Source of the DNA: Neobacillus sp. PS3-40 | Lineage (GTDB): Bacteria > Bacillota > Bacilli > Bacillales > Cytobacillaceae | Length of the DNA stretch: 64,000 nt | Direction: 5' to 3' | Assembly: GCF_030915485.1 (NCBI RefSeq) | Contig: NZ_CP133266.1 | Span: 310,001-374,000 of the forward strand | Shown here: positions 44,611 through 52,893 of the stretch, one piece after another | Numbering within the stretch: the stretch's first letter is position 1 | How the letters are laid out: every line of letters starts with the position of its first letter | The notes under the pieces: model-generated | Database searches by the model: none | Told to the model about the DNA's origin: nothing | The model's input: only the letters and a program-made list of their open reading frames with translations | Position numbers and translations under genes: made by a program

Positions 44611-44937
44611 TCAATGAATAATGTCTAAATCATCTTCATCTTCTTCGTATGTATAAAAAATAGCAGAAATACCTTCTCTCAATGCTTCATCAAAGCATTC
44701 GAGTAATTCCTTATCTTCTTCAGTATCCCCTAAGTACATATCACGACTCGCTATGGACTGTTCCTCAATGCTTATTACTTCCCAACCTTGATTGACGACA
44801 TAGTTTTTAGCTGTATTCAAAGCTAATTTTATATTCTTTGAGTTAACCCAACAGTTTACAAAAGCACCTGCACATTCTTCACTTTCGGGATTATCAATAT
44901 GTGGTATTGCCTCAAACTGAATAAAATAAATTGTCAT
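44611..44937 (-). CDS. Small acidic protein, unknown
   Basis: About 108 residues from MTIYFIQFEAIPHIDNPESE; this start has TTGGAGG just upstream, whereas the longer frame runs back into a dispersed repeat. Contains AKNYVVNQGWEVISIEEQS, and ends in a very acidic tail (YEEDEDDLDIIH). No family recognised; it resembles immunity-type or DUF small cytosolic proteins only in size and charge. Confidence 0.5.
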   Translation of the reverse strand: MTIYFIQFEAIPHIDNPESEECAGAFVNCWVNSKNIKLALNTAKNYVVNQGWEVISIEEQSIASRDMYLGDTEEDKELLECFDEALREGISAIFYTYEEDEDDLDIIH

Positions 44938-45016
44938 AATAACCTCCAAGGGTAATTCAATTGCCCTTCGTATACCGTACTTAAATACAAATTCAACAAA
45001 AATCATAACGATTCCT

Positions 45017-45055
45017 TCTTGAACTAAACTGCCCGATAGTTGAATAAGAAAATTA
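45017..45055. repeat. Dispersed repeat A copy
   Basis: CCTTCTTGAACTAAACTGCC followed by CGATAGTTGAATAAG: the linear core of family A, lying between the acidic protein gene and the kinase gene. Confidence 0.55.
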
Positions 45056-45120
45056 GTATTTAAAACCAATCGGAATAATTACTCTTGCAATTAATTTAAA
45101 ATCAGTTTCAATACATCGTT

Positions 45121-45576
45121 TTATGACATATGATTAGTCAATATCATTTCTCCATCCACGCCAAGATAATCGTTTGGATTCCACCAGGCACGCAAAGAAT
45201 CTTCTCCAAATTCCATCTTTTTCGAACTAGAGTTGTGACGTATGACTGTTTCCTCAAAGGATAAATCAAAATAATAAGTATACGTCTTTTGGTTAAAGAA
45301 CTGGATTAAGTTATTCAGCATTTCACCATAACGACTTTTATACAAGATTCCTTCCACAATAACAAATTCACATTTATCTTTACCATATTCTGCGATTTGG
45401 CGAATCAAATCAATTGAAAGGTTCCCTTCCCTATCGTGAACTTTCAACATTTCACGGCGAACAATATCCTGTGAAACCAAGAGCGTTCCATGCTCCAAAT
45501 GATTTTGAAGACTTTTCGCAGTCGTTGTTTTTCCACTCCCAGAGTTTCCTCGTATGATAATTAACTTAGATTCCAT
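45121..45576 (-). CDS. P-loop kinase (zeta-toxin/uridine-kinase-like)
   Basis: 151 residues with Walker A IIRGNSGSGKTTTAKS at the N-terminus, VSQDIVRREMLK, and IVEGILYKSRYGEML, then the lid FDLSFEETVIRHN. Resembles small cytosolic kinases often annotated as AAA_33 or uridine kinase-like; the substrate is unknown. The frame stops at HMS followed by TAA; the next nine codons in frame (NDVLKLILN, then stop) look like the natural C-terminus, so a CAA-to-TAA change may have trimmed it slightly. Confidence 0.7.
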   Translation of the reverse strand: MESKLIIIRGNSGSGKTTTAKSLQNHLEHGTLLVSQDIVRREMLKVHDREGNLSIDLIRQIAEYGKDKCEFVIVEGILYKSRYGEMLNNLIQFFNQKTYTYYFDLSFEETVIRHNSSSKKMEFGEDSLRAWWNPNDYLGVDGEMILTNHMS

Positions 45577-45827
45577 ATTCTCCCTCTACATATTCTGATT
45601 GCCTTCTATTTATATAATCTTCCATTATTTATAACAACATTTTCTTACATTTAATGCATTCGATATAGAAATTATTTATTCCTTCTTTCACTAACCTGCC
45701 CGTTAGCCATCCATGAATCGGAGCTTCACCACAGAAAATATAAGAAGGATTACGTTCTTACATGGTAGTTTAAGTGAAAATTTTCACAATCTCTTCATTC
45801 AATAACAATTTTCTATATACACGTTAT

Positions 45828-45895
45828 TCAAGAATATGGCCCAATTCAAAAAGCACCATCCTTATTAAAGAATGGCGCCCTATTGTTGAACAAGT
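45828..45895. repeat. Structured dispersed repeat, copy at 45.8 kb
   Basis: GAATATGGCCCAATTC, then a hairpin CCAT.CTT / AAG.ATGG, then GCGCCCTATTGTTGAACAAG. This is the fuller form of family A: a left block, a variable-sequence hairpin and the CGCCC..TTGAACAAG tail. Confidence 0.6.
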
Positions 45896-45966
45896 CTAAA
45901 CACGATTATTAAACTGAGCTGCGTCGTTAACTCTATAACTTCAACAATTAAATCTTTAATCTTTTT

Positions 45967-46092
45967 TTAAAATCCACCACCAGCACCAGAATAATTACGC
46001 AAGTATAAAACCCCCGTCTCGTTATCACGAATAATCCTAAAAGTTTCTAGACTTCCTTGAATAAAAATATATTCAAATCGTTTGCTACCCAT
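45967..46092 (-). CDS. 41-residue DUF6440-like small protein, possibly truncated
   Basis: MGSKRFEYIFIQGSLETFRI followed by IRDNETGVLYLRNYSGAGGG. The RFExI...G, DxETGVxYL and GxGGG features match the small DUF6440 family as I know it, but that family usually continues with TPLLDKDGKP; here the frame ends right after GGGF. GGGAGAG ribosome site. Confidence 0.5.
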   Translation of the reverse strand: MGSKRFEYIFIQGSLETFRIIRDNETGVLYLRNYSGAGGGF

Positions 46093-46329
46093 TTATCTAC
46101 TCTCCCTTAACCTGATAATTACTAAATAGATTCATTAAATCCAGTTCTTGATAGCCTCTTTAATTTCAACATATTTATGCCACTCTTTATAATGCTGTTT
46201 CTTAAAAGTAAGTTCGATTATCAAAGCAAACTACAATTATTAAACTAAACTGTACCGTTATTTCAATAACTTCAACAAAAATTCTCTAATCCTTTTTAGT
46301 ACAACAAAAAAAGCTAATCGAACTTCACC

Positions 46330-46357
46330 CCAATTGTTAGACACATCTAACAATTGG
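46330..46357. repeat. Perfect 12-base inverted repeat
   Basis: CCAATTGTTAGA / TCTAACAATTGG around CACA, followed by AGGTACAGTTCA. It looks like an IS-derived end or a terminator remnant; no transposase gene is nearby. Confidence 0.45.
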
Positions 46358-46433
46358 AGGTACAGTTCATCATTAGAAATGGCGGTCTTTTTCATTTCAA
46401 AGGTGAAAAAATTTAAATTTTAGAAATCAGGTA

Positions 46434-46494
46434 TTGCATGTAGGTACCACACATGCTATACTCATTGTGTAGAGAAGGTGCCTTACATGCATGT
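46434..46494 (+). promoter_or_regulatory. Promoter with repeated ACATGC operators
   Basis: TTGCAT (46,434) and TATACT (46,457) are spaced by 17 bases: a SigA-type promoter. GCATGT/ACATGC half-sites occur at 46,436, 46,451, 46,485 and 46,489, forming an inverted repeat over the -35 region and ACATGCATGT just upstream of the gene. A wider inversion (GCATGTAGGTACC with GGTGCCTTACATGC) spans the promoter. The downstream ribbon-helix-helix protein is the obvious candidate binder. Confidence 0.6.
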
Positions 46495-46525
46495 TTAGGA
46501 ATCAATATAAAATATGGAGGTTCTT

Positions 46526-46885
46526 ATGCCAATAGTAAAATTGACACTTAACGACGAGTACTATGTAAAATTAAAAAAAATGGCTCAGAGCGAGCAAAAG
46601 AGTATCCAAGACTATATCAGAGATACTATATTTCAGATTGATACTATCTTCACCCCAGAAGAAGCTGTAAAGAGAATTCGTGAAGGAAATTTTGAAATTG
46701 ATGATGAATTTGAGTTACCTGACGTCTATGGTGAGGACTGGATTATCGAAAGAGGCCCTGCAGGTGTATTTGGTAAGAAATTCTTTAATTACGTCAATGC
46801 ATATCCTGATCTAGGTATTAAATTTAAGGGTATGGGGAAATACGGACGTAGAGCTGTTTATAGAATCGTAAAAAAAGACGACTAA
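46526..46885 (+). CDS. Ribbon-helix-helix plus DUF1413 protein
   Basis: About 119 residues from MPIVKLTLNDEYY behind TGGAGG. Residues 1-40 fit an RHH (CopG/Arc-type) DNA-binding fold: IVKLTLN strand, then VKLKKMAQSEQKSIQDYIRD. The C-terminal DUF1413 domain has FELPDVYGEDW, GPAGVFGKKFFNYV and GRRAVYRIVKK. Probably a small repressor acting on its own promoter, whose repeated ACATGC sites suit an RHH oligomer. Followed closely by another small gene. Confidence 0.7.
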   Translation: MPIVKLTLNDEYYVKLKKMAQSEQKSIQDYIRDTIFQIDTIFTPEEAVKRIREGNFEIDDEFELPDVYGEDWIIERGPAGVFGKKFFNYVNAYPDLGIKFKGMGKYGRRAVYRIVKKDD

Positions 46886-46918
46886 CCACATTCAAAAAAA
46901 GAGACAGGAGGTATGCAC

Positions 46919-47119
46919 ATGAGTAATAAAGTAATTAGAAGAGCGATTAAAAATTACATTATGCACTATGGCAAGCAAGACACGCGCGTTGTTATCGCTA
47001 CGTTTTCAAAAGCGTTTCATACAACAAAACAACGTATTTCAGGAAATATCAGTTGCATGAAATGCATCGATGGTTCCATTAACATCATAAGTAACAGACA
47101 CCATAGTATAATGTACTAA
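46919..47119 (+). CDS. Small winged-HTH-like protein
   Basis: About 66 residues starting MSNKVIRRAIKNYIMHYGK after AGGAGGT. The pattern (RVVIATFSKAFHTTKQRISG, then a beta hairpin ending NRHHSIMY) reads like a tiny winged helix-turn-helix found in Bacillus mobile or plasmid loci. It starts 33 bases after the DUF1413 gene, so both are in one transcript. Confidence 0.5.
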   Translation: MSNKVIRRAIKNYIMHYGKQDTRVVIATFSKAFHTTKQRISGNISCMKCIDGSINIISNRHHSIMY

Positions 47120-47979
47120 TCATTTCCACCCTGGCCGGCAGATCCTCTGCTTGTCTTTTTTTATACCAAGGCACAATCTCTTCGCTATATAAAACAAAGG
47201 CTGTTTACGTATAGATTGTTACTTACTTTAAAATACTGATCATTTAAGAATATAATTCAGTAGTTAGAAACACTTAGAACTTTATAAACAGGTTAGTTGT
47301 GGAGTGTTGTTTAACTTGTGGTCAACAATCGGGTCATATAATTGAACAACATTTTTTATGGGGTAGCGTCAGGAAAGATTCAGATTTAAGATTTATTTAA
47401 ATTATATTTTTCACAACAAACTAGATGAGGTACGAGGTACATAACGCACCCAAACCCTCGTTTGGTAACATTGAATAAAAGGCTTTTATTCCACAATATG
47501 GCCCTAAAATGGAAAATAAGTGCTATTCCTTGTTCAAGGATAGCACCTTATTGCTTAAGAAGAAAATATGAAAAAAAGATACCTAACTGTTCCTTGTTTG
47601 TTGAACAATGCCCTCGATACTTTAGGTTCAAAAAGGTATATTAAATTTTTTCAATCTCAAATTAATATGAAGAAAAGTATCGATTCAAATAACTTTGAAA
47701 ACAAAATTCCAACGAATAGTCCTATTACTGTAAATCAAAAAAATAATGTGATGAATCGTATAGGAGTATTCGCAATGCTTCACTACCATCTCTGCCCTCT
47801 CCACAGTGACCAAGTAAGAAGGGTGCTGTCAAGTGCTTTCCTTGACACAGATCTCTCTTTTATTATCTTGTAAACCGCAAACGAAGGCGAGTATTTTTAT
47901 TACTGTCATTGAGGTTGGTGAATTTCACTGATTTTATACTTTAAGGCAATAAATATTACTTGTATTTGGCTATACCTAT
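47120..47979. other. Intergenic stretch of repeat debris
   Basis: Contains a fragment shared with 34.68 kb (AAGGCTGTTTACGTATAGAT at 47,204) and the structured repeat at 47,492. A 101-codon frame at 47,568-47,873 begins inside the repeat, lacks a ribosome site and is probably not a gene. Confidence 0.5.
47492..47545. repeat. Structured dispersed repeat, copy at 47.5 kb
   Basis: CACAATATGGCCCTAAAATG followed by GAAAATAAG, then the hairpin TGCTAT.CCTT / AAGGATAGCA. The 29-base left block is identical but for one base to 52,766-52,794. Confidence 0.75.
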
Positions 47980-49758
47980 TTATATTTCCCTAGTCTCTTC
48001 CCTAAGCCATACTTTCTCTTCTTCATCTAAATAAGGAGCGAGCTTTGTGTATACCTCTTTATGATAATTGTTTAACCATTGCTTTTCACTCTCTGTTAAC
48101 ATATCCTTATTGATCCCAGCTAAATCAATAGGGCAATATGTAATTGATTCGAACTTCATAAATTGACCAAATTCTGTTTTCTCGTCTTCATCTACTAACA
48201 TCATATTTTCAATTCTTATTCCGTATTTACCTTCTAGGTATATTCCCGGTTCATTAGTAATAATCATGCCTTTTTCTAATTTTATTTTATCTGGTATTTT
48301 GTTTATTCTTTGCGGACCTTCGTGAACATTCAAGAAAAATCCTACTCCATGCCCTGTCCCGCACTTATAATCCAAACCGTACTGCCAAATAGGTTGTCTT
48401 GCTAAAACATCTAAATTTGATCCTGTTGCTCCATGTAAGAATTTAACTGAGCTTAATGCTATAATACCCTTTAACACCAAAGTAAAATCTCTTTTTTCTT
48501 CTTCTGTAAGATTTCCTAATACTATCGTTCGCGTAATATCCGTTGTTCCATCAAAATATTGTCCGCCTGAATCAATTAAGAAAAAACCTTCATTCATTAG
48601 AGTATATTGCGTTTCTTTATTAGCTTTATAATGCATCATCGCTGCATGTTCTTTATAGCCTGCTATCGTATCAAAACTAGGTTCAACAAATCCATCCTGC
48701 TGCCTTCTGAAATCTTCTAATATTTCTTCTGCGGAAATCTCTGTAATTTCTTCCTTATCCACAAAGTTTTTAAGCCATTTTATAAATTTAACCATGGCTA
48801 CTCCATCTTTTTTTTCACACCATCTTAAATTTTCTATCTCCACTTCATTTTTAATTGCTTTTAATTTAGTCGTGATATTAGGACATTCCATTTTCTTTGT
48901 ATTATTGTTAATGGCATTATATAAGCTGATATTTGTTTTATTCGTATCTAAAATAATTGCATCTCCACTTTTAAGACTTTGCAAGAATGGTAGTATCTCA
49001 TGATACACTTTTAACTCTATTCCTTCAGCTTCCAGTTCTAATTTAACTTCAGAAGGAACCTTGCAGGAATCAATAAATAAATAACATTTATGTTCTGCTA
49101 CGATTACATTAGCTATTGCAATTGGATTATTTGGCACATCTGCCCCTCTTATATTCAAAAGCCAGGCGATATCATCCAGGGAAGTTAATATATAATAATT
49201 TGCCCCTTTACTTTTTAATTCTGCCCTTACTTCATTTAATTTTTCAACTCGAGACTTCCCTGCATATTTTACATCATGAACAAAAATTGAGCTTTTAGGC
49301 ATCTCCGGTCTGTCTTCCCACAATTCATCAATTAAATCCTGTTCCATTTTTAATTCTATTCTCTTTGTTTTTAGTGCTTTTTCCATGGCTTTAACCATTT
49401 CTATTAAAAAAATACTTCCATCAAAGCCAACAGTGCTTCCTTCTTTAAGAACATCTTCTAGCCATTCTGTATAAGATGGTACTCCTGGATCCACCATTCT
49501 AAATAATCTGATTCCTGAGTTCTCAAGCTGCTTTTCAGCTTGAATATAGTATCTTCCATCTGTCCATAACCCAGCGTCCTCTAATGTAATAACTACAGTG
49601 CCTGCAGACCCTGTAAACCCTGATATCCATTGTCTACTTTTCCAATGTTCTGCTACATATTCACTCTGATGTGCATCAAAGCTGGGAATTATATAAGCAT
49701 CCATTTGATTTTCTTTCATTAGCTGCCTTAACTTTTCAACCTTATCCCTGATTTTCAT
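47980..49758 (-). CDS. Aminopeptidase P (Xaa-Pro, M24B family)
   Basis: About 592 residues, start MKIRDKVEKLRQL behind TGGAGGTATT. It has the three-domain layout of long aminopeptidase P: two creatinase-like N-terminal domains (WISGFTGSAGTVVITLEDAG, LWTDGRYYIQAEKQL; SLDDIAWLLNIRGADVP) and the pita-bread catalytic domain with metal ligands in FLIDSGGQYFDGTTDITRT, GTGHGVGFFLNVHEGP, ITNEPGIY and GIRIENMMLV. It removes N-terminal residues before proline in the cytoplasm. Its start overlaps the end of the EutH gene by 17 bases, so the two are coupled. Confidence 0.88.
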   Translation of the reverse strand: MKIRDKVEKLRQLMKENQMDAYIIPSFDAHQSEYVAEHWKSRQWISGFTGSAGTVVITLEDAGLWTDGRYYIQAEKQLENSGIRLFRMVDPGVPSYTEWLEDVLKEGSTVGFDGSIFLIEMVKAMEKALKTKRIELKMEQDLIDELWEDRPEMPKSSIFVHDVKYAGKSRVEKLNEVRAELKSKGANYYILTSLDDIAWLLNIRGADVPNNPIAIANVIVAEHKCYLFIDSCKVPSEVKLELEAEGIELKVYHEILPFLQSLKSGDAIILDTNKTNISLYNAINNNTKKMECPNITTKLKAIKNEVEIENLRWCEKKDGVAMVKFIKWLKNFVDKEEITEISAEEILEDFRRQQDGFVEPSFDTIAGYKEHAAMMHYKANKETQYTLMNEGFFLIDSGGQYFDGTTDITRTIVLGNLTEEEKRDFTLVLKGIIALSSVKFLHGATGSNLDVLARQPIWQYGLDYKCGTGHGVGFFLNVHEGPQRINKIPDKIKLEKGMIITNEPGIYLEGKYGIRIENMMLVDEDEKTEFGQFMKFESITYCPIDLAGINKDMLTESEKQWLNNYHKEVYTKLAPYLDEEEKVWLREETREI

Positions 49759-50854
49759 TACGAATACCTCCATTTTCTTTAAGACTAACTTCACGTTCAT
49801 ACAGCCATATGGCTAGAACTATACTAATTATTCCAGCTGTAAGCTTTGATATAATAAACGCTCCTAACATTTCTGGGGCTACTCCTGACACAAATCCAAA
49901 CTGACCGCCAAATACAAAAGCTCCACTTACTCCAAAGGCAGTACATACTACCTTTCCTTTAGGATTCATTTCCTTATATGTTCCAAATATCAACAGGTTA
50001 CTAGCCAAATTTCCTAGAATGCCTGCTACTGACACTGAATTAATTCCAAATTTCTTCCCTATTTCTTCAAAACTATTTTTAAAAATTCGATTTATGAGTG
50101 CAAGCATTGGATATGCTCCACCTAAAACAAACGCTATCTTGCCTACTATAACAGTAGATTCAGAAAGTGGTGCTAATCCTGAGACAAGCTTCACACCAAA
50201 TATCGCATCTATTCCTTGTAAAAGTAACCCAACAACACTCAAACCCATTATGAGCTTTCCAAATACATTAAAAATTTTTATAAAAACATTATGAGCTTTT
50301 AATAATCCTATCCCTAAAATAATTGCAAAAACAAATATAGGTACCAGATTCCATACTAATATATTGATATTTATTTTTTGCCATAAGCCTGCTGCGAGAC
50401 ATCCTATAGGTATAGCAATAATTCCAACCAACACACCCTTTGAAAAATATTTTTCATCCTCTTTAGAAAGCATCCCTAATGCGACGGGTATTGAAAAACT
50501 AATAGTGGCTCCTAAAGTGGATGCTATAATAATTCCTGAGAATGTCCCCATTTCCTTTGTTAAGGCTAGCTTATCAGCCATTTGATAGCCCCCCATATCT
50601 ACAGCTAAAAATGCTGCAGGAACTATAGAAGGATCTAAACGAAATACTCTACAGATTGGAATAATCTCAGCAGATAAAAAGTTTGTAAGTATAGGAGCTA
50701 AAGAATATATTCCTATCATACCAAGCCCCAAAGCTCCCATAGTCTTTATGCCTTCTTCAAATTTTTCACCAAGTTTCAAATGATTTCCAGAAATATAATC
50801 AATGGCTCCTATTACAAAAAAAGAACCGATTAGGTACAATACAAATTTATCCAT
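49742..50854 (-). CDS. eutH: EutH-family ethanolamine transporter
   Basis: 370 residues with about ten to eleven hydrophobic helices and the EutH sequence style: IDYISGNHLKLGEKFEEGIK, TMGALGLGMIGIYSLAPIL, FLAVDMGGYQMADKLA, GAYPMLALINRIFKNSFEEI. EutH proteins bring ethanolamine into the cell. Here no ammonia-lyase (eutBC) or microcompartment genes accompany it, only a peptidase and a regulator, so the natural substrate may differ. Confidence 0.85.
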   Translation of the reverse strand: MDKFVLYLIGSFFVIGAIDYISGNHLKLGEKFEEGIKTMGALGLGMIGIYSLAPILTNFLSAEIIPICRVFRLDPSIVPAAFLAVDMGGYQMADKLALTKEMGTFSGIIIASTLGATISFSIPVALGMLSKEDEKYFSKGVLVGIIAIPIGCLAAGLWQKININILVWNLVPIFVFAIILGIGLLKAHNVFIKIFNVFGKLIMGLSVVGLLLQGIDAIFGVKLVSGLAPLSESTVIVGKIAFVLGGAYPMLALINRIFKNSFEEIGKKFGINSVSVAGILGNLASNLLIFGTYKEMNPKGKVVCTAFGVSGAFVFGGQFGFVSGVAPEMLGAFIISKLTAGIISIVLAIWLYEREVSLKENGGIRNENQG

Positions 50855-50895
50855 CGCTTATATCACTTTCGAATACCTTTATATTAGTGTCTTTA

Positions 50896-51477
50896 CTACT
50901 CAGCATCTGCACTATAATACTTTCTATTATAAATATAATTAGGAGTGTTAACTGCTAGGAGCTTGACCTTTTTGTTAGTATAGTTAGCCCAATTGTGCTC
51001 AATATTTGATTCCATATGAACACTGTCACCAGGATAAACTTCATGCCTCTCACCATTTATATAGACTGTTAATATGCCCTCTAATACATAAATGAACTCT
51101 TCTCCCTCATGCTTATAGGATAATATTTCTTCATCTTTCTTTTGAGGAAGAATTTCAATAAGCCTTGGAACAAGGTGTTTATTTTCTAAATTTGGACTTA
51201 AACTATACTTAATAAAACCAGCTTCTACTAAATCCAGTATTTCATGCTCATAACTTCTTAAAACCTTATCTTTTCTTTTATGTGGATAATCAAAAAAATG
51301 TGTTAAATGAACTTCCAAAATATCAGCTAGTTTTTCAAGTGAATCAACTGCTATGGTAGTAAGCCCTCTTTCTAATTGAGAAAGAAATCCGATAGATAGT
51401 TCGCTTTTTTCACTTAACTCTTTCAAAGTAATTCCTTTTTCAGTCCTCAATTTTTTTATTTCTATTCCTATATTCAT
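50896..51477 (-). CDS. XRE-cupin transcriptional regulator
   Basis: About 193 residues from MNIGIEIKKLRTEKG behind AGAGGTGAGG. Residues 1-60 are an XRE helix-turn-helix (ITLKELSEKSELSIGFLSQL, ERGLTTIAVDSLEKLADILE); residues 110-180 are a cupin sensor (KHEGEEFIYVLEGILTVYIN, GERHEVYPGDSVHMESNIEH). It sits 41 bases upstream of eutH in the same direction and likely controls the operon and itself, sensing a small molecule in the cupin. Confidence 0.85.
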   Translation of the reverse strand: MNIGIEIKKLRTEKGITLKELSEKSELSIGFLSQLERGLTTIAVDSLEKLADILEVHLTHFFDYPHKRKDKVLRSYEHEILDLVEAGFIKYSLSPNLENKHLVPRLIEILPQKKDEEILSYKHEGEEFIYVLEGILTVYINGERHEVYPGDSVHMESNIEHNWANYTNKKVKLLAVNTPNYIYNRKYYSADAE

Positions 51478-51779
51478 AGCCTCACCTCTAATTTCGTATA
51501 TATGAAAATTATAATATATTTTGGTAAATAACACAATTAAACGTGAAATTATTTCATCAATATGAAATTTTTTAAATAATGATCGTTGGTTTGAATTAAA
51601 GTTTGATTAAAACGGATCCTTATCTTTCGAATCTTATTTTTTGGTTTTATAAAAAAGTTTGATCATTTTCTGTCTGTTTTGCTCCACAATTGCTCCTTTT
51701 ACTTGAATAAGAACCGAGCATTATCGTTTCAAATAACACATCTTAAATTGAACAATTTCATTTTCCTATAGTCAATTTA

Positions 51780-51824
51780 TACACCACATTAAACTCTTGA
51801 ATAGAGTTTAATGTGGTGTATACT
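51780..51824 (+). promoter_or_regulatory. 18-bp-armed perfect palindrome over the guanidine promoter
   Basis: Arms TACACCACATTAAACTCT (51,780) and AGAGTTTAATGTGGTGTA (51,803) are perfect complements with a five-base loop. A candidate -35 (TTGAAT, 51,797) lies in the loop and a -10 (TATACT, 51,819) follows the right arm with 16-base spacing. It could be a large operator, a cruciform or a terminator from the upstream side. Confidence 0.6.
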
Positions 51825-51852
51825 ATAAAGTAATTATATAAGTTAAATGTTT

Positions 51853-51973
51853 TCTAGGGTTCCGCAGCAATGAGGGTTGGTCTGGTCCGAGAGAAAATTC
51901 ACAGCTATGCTGTGTCACGGAAGGATAAAAGCCTGGGAGAAACTGTTTAACAGTTATCTCCTAGGCTTTTTTG
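51853..51973 (+). ncRNA. Guanidine-I (ykkC) riboswitch with terminator
   Basis: Carries the ykkC core in order: CTAGGGTTCCGC, GGTCTGGTCCGAGAGAAAA, CACGG, and AAAGCCTGGGAGA. The 3' part folds into an intrinsic terminator (AAGCCTGGGAGA.AACTGTT / AACAGTTATCTCCTAGGCTT then T6). Guanidine binding to the aptamer prevents terminator formation and switches on the exporter genes that start 30 bases later. Confidence 0.93.
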
Positions 51974-52002
51974 TTTTAGTAAATAATTGGAGGTGTATTT
52001 CA

Positions 52003-52299
52003 ATGGATACTAACTGGATTAAAGTATTTATTGGTGCTTTTTTTGAAGTTCTTTGGGTTATAGGTTTAAAACAAGCAAATGGCTTTTGGACTTGGACTGG
52101 AACATTTATTTCGACCATTATCAGCTTCTATGTAATAATTTCAGCTGGACGAAAACTCCCCGTTGGAACTGTATATGCAATTTTTGTAGGATTGGGTACA
52201 TCGGGAACTGTTTTATCCGAAATCATATTCTTTGAAGAGCCATTTAAAGTAGAAAAGATAATTTTGATCTTACTTTTATTAGTAGGCATATTAGCTTGA
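52003..52299 (+). CDS. ykkC: SMR guanidine-exporter subunit YkkC-like, 3' frameshift
   Basis: 98 residues, start behind TGGAGGTG. SMR features: Glu near residue 15 in FFEVLWVIGLKQA, and later SAGRKLPVGTVYAIFVGLGT and EIIFFEEP, with about four helices. The end is wrong: the frame stops after LVGILA, but the -1/+2 frame continues ISLKLVTKDEIQNRADS and its TGA overlaps the next ATG (TGATG). A one-base A deletion near 52,288-52,291 explains this. The truncated protein lacks the last turn of helix 4 and its tail. Pairs with the next gene as a heterodimer under the riboswitch. Confidence 0.85.
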   Translation: MDTNWIKVFIGAFFEVLWVIGLKQANGFWTWTGTFISTIISFYVIISAGRKLPVGTVYAIFVGLGTSGTVLSEIIFFEEPFKVEKIILILLLLVGILA

Positions 52300-52342
52300 A
52301 ATTAGTTACAAAAGATGAAATTCAGAATAGAGCTGATTCCTG

Positions 52343-52666
52343 ATGGCGTGGACATCCTTAATCTTAGCAGGTTTATGTGAAATGTTTGGTGTTGTTATGA
52401 TAAACAAACTGAATAAAAGCCGTAATTGGCAATCCTTAGTTCTATTAGTTCTCGGATTTGGAGCGAGTTTTTTATTTCTTATTTATGCAATGAAATTTCT
52501 CCCTATGAGTACAGCATATGCAATTTGGACAGGAATCGGTGATTCTGGTGGCGCAATATTAGGAATGATGTTTTACAGTGAATCAAAAGACTGGAGAAGA
52601 ATTGTTTGTATAGCAGTGGTTTTAGGTGCAGCAATTGGATTAAAAACTCGTCTCGTAGAGTGTTAA
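52343..52666 (+). CDS. ykkD: SMR guanidine-exporter subunit YkkD-like
   Basis: 107 residues, four helices: MAWTSLILAGLCEMFGVVMI with the essential Glu13, ASFLFLIYAMKFLPMSTAYA, IWTGIGDSGGAILGMMFYSE, and RIVCIAVVLGAAIGLKTRL. Apparently intact partner of the preceding subunit; in YkkCD pairs both form an antiparallel heterodimer that exports guanidinium in exchange for protons. It had an overlapping stop/start with ykkC before that gene's frameshift, so its translation may now be less coupled. Confidence 0.88.
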   Translation: MAWTSLILAGLCEMFGVVMINKLNKSRNWQSLVLLVLGFGASFLFLIYAMKFLPMSTAYAIWTGIGDSGGAILGMMFYSESKDWRRIVCIAVVLGAAIGLKTRLVEC

Positions 52667-52765
52667 ACATTGTTATATTATATTAAATTAAGCTAATATT
52701 CACATTCAAAAGATAATCTGTTTGTAAAAAGTAGATTATCCAAATTTATATTGGGAGTTATGCTC

Positions 52766-52818
52766 CACAATTTGGCCCTAAAATGGAAAATAAGCACTTA
52801 TCCTTGTTCAAGGATAGC
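52766..52818. repeat. Structured dispersed repeat, copy at 52.8 kb
   Basis: CACAATTTGGCCCTAAAATG and GAAAATAAG, then TATCCTT-GTTC-AAGGATA, then GCGCCCGATCG. Near-identical left block to the copy at 47,492. Confidence 0.75.
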
Positions 52819-52893
52819 GCCCGATCGTGGTAGATACATTATCCTCAATTACTTCTTTGGATTAAAAAAGTTCATACTTAAATCCCTAGCATA

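Noticed and set aside
47568-47873. 101-codon plus-strand frame
   Set aside because: It begins inside a dispersed repeat, lacks a convincing ribosome site and has patchy composition with no domain.
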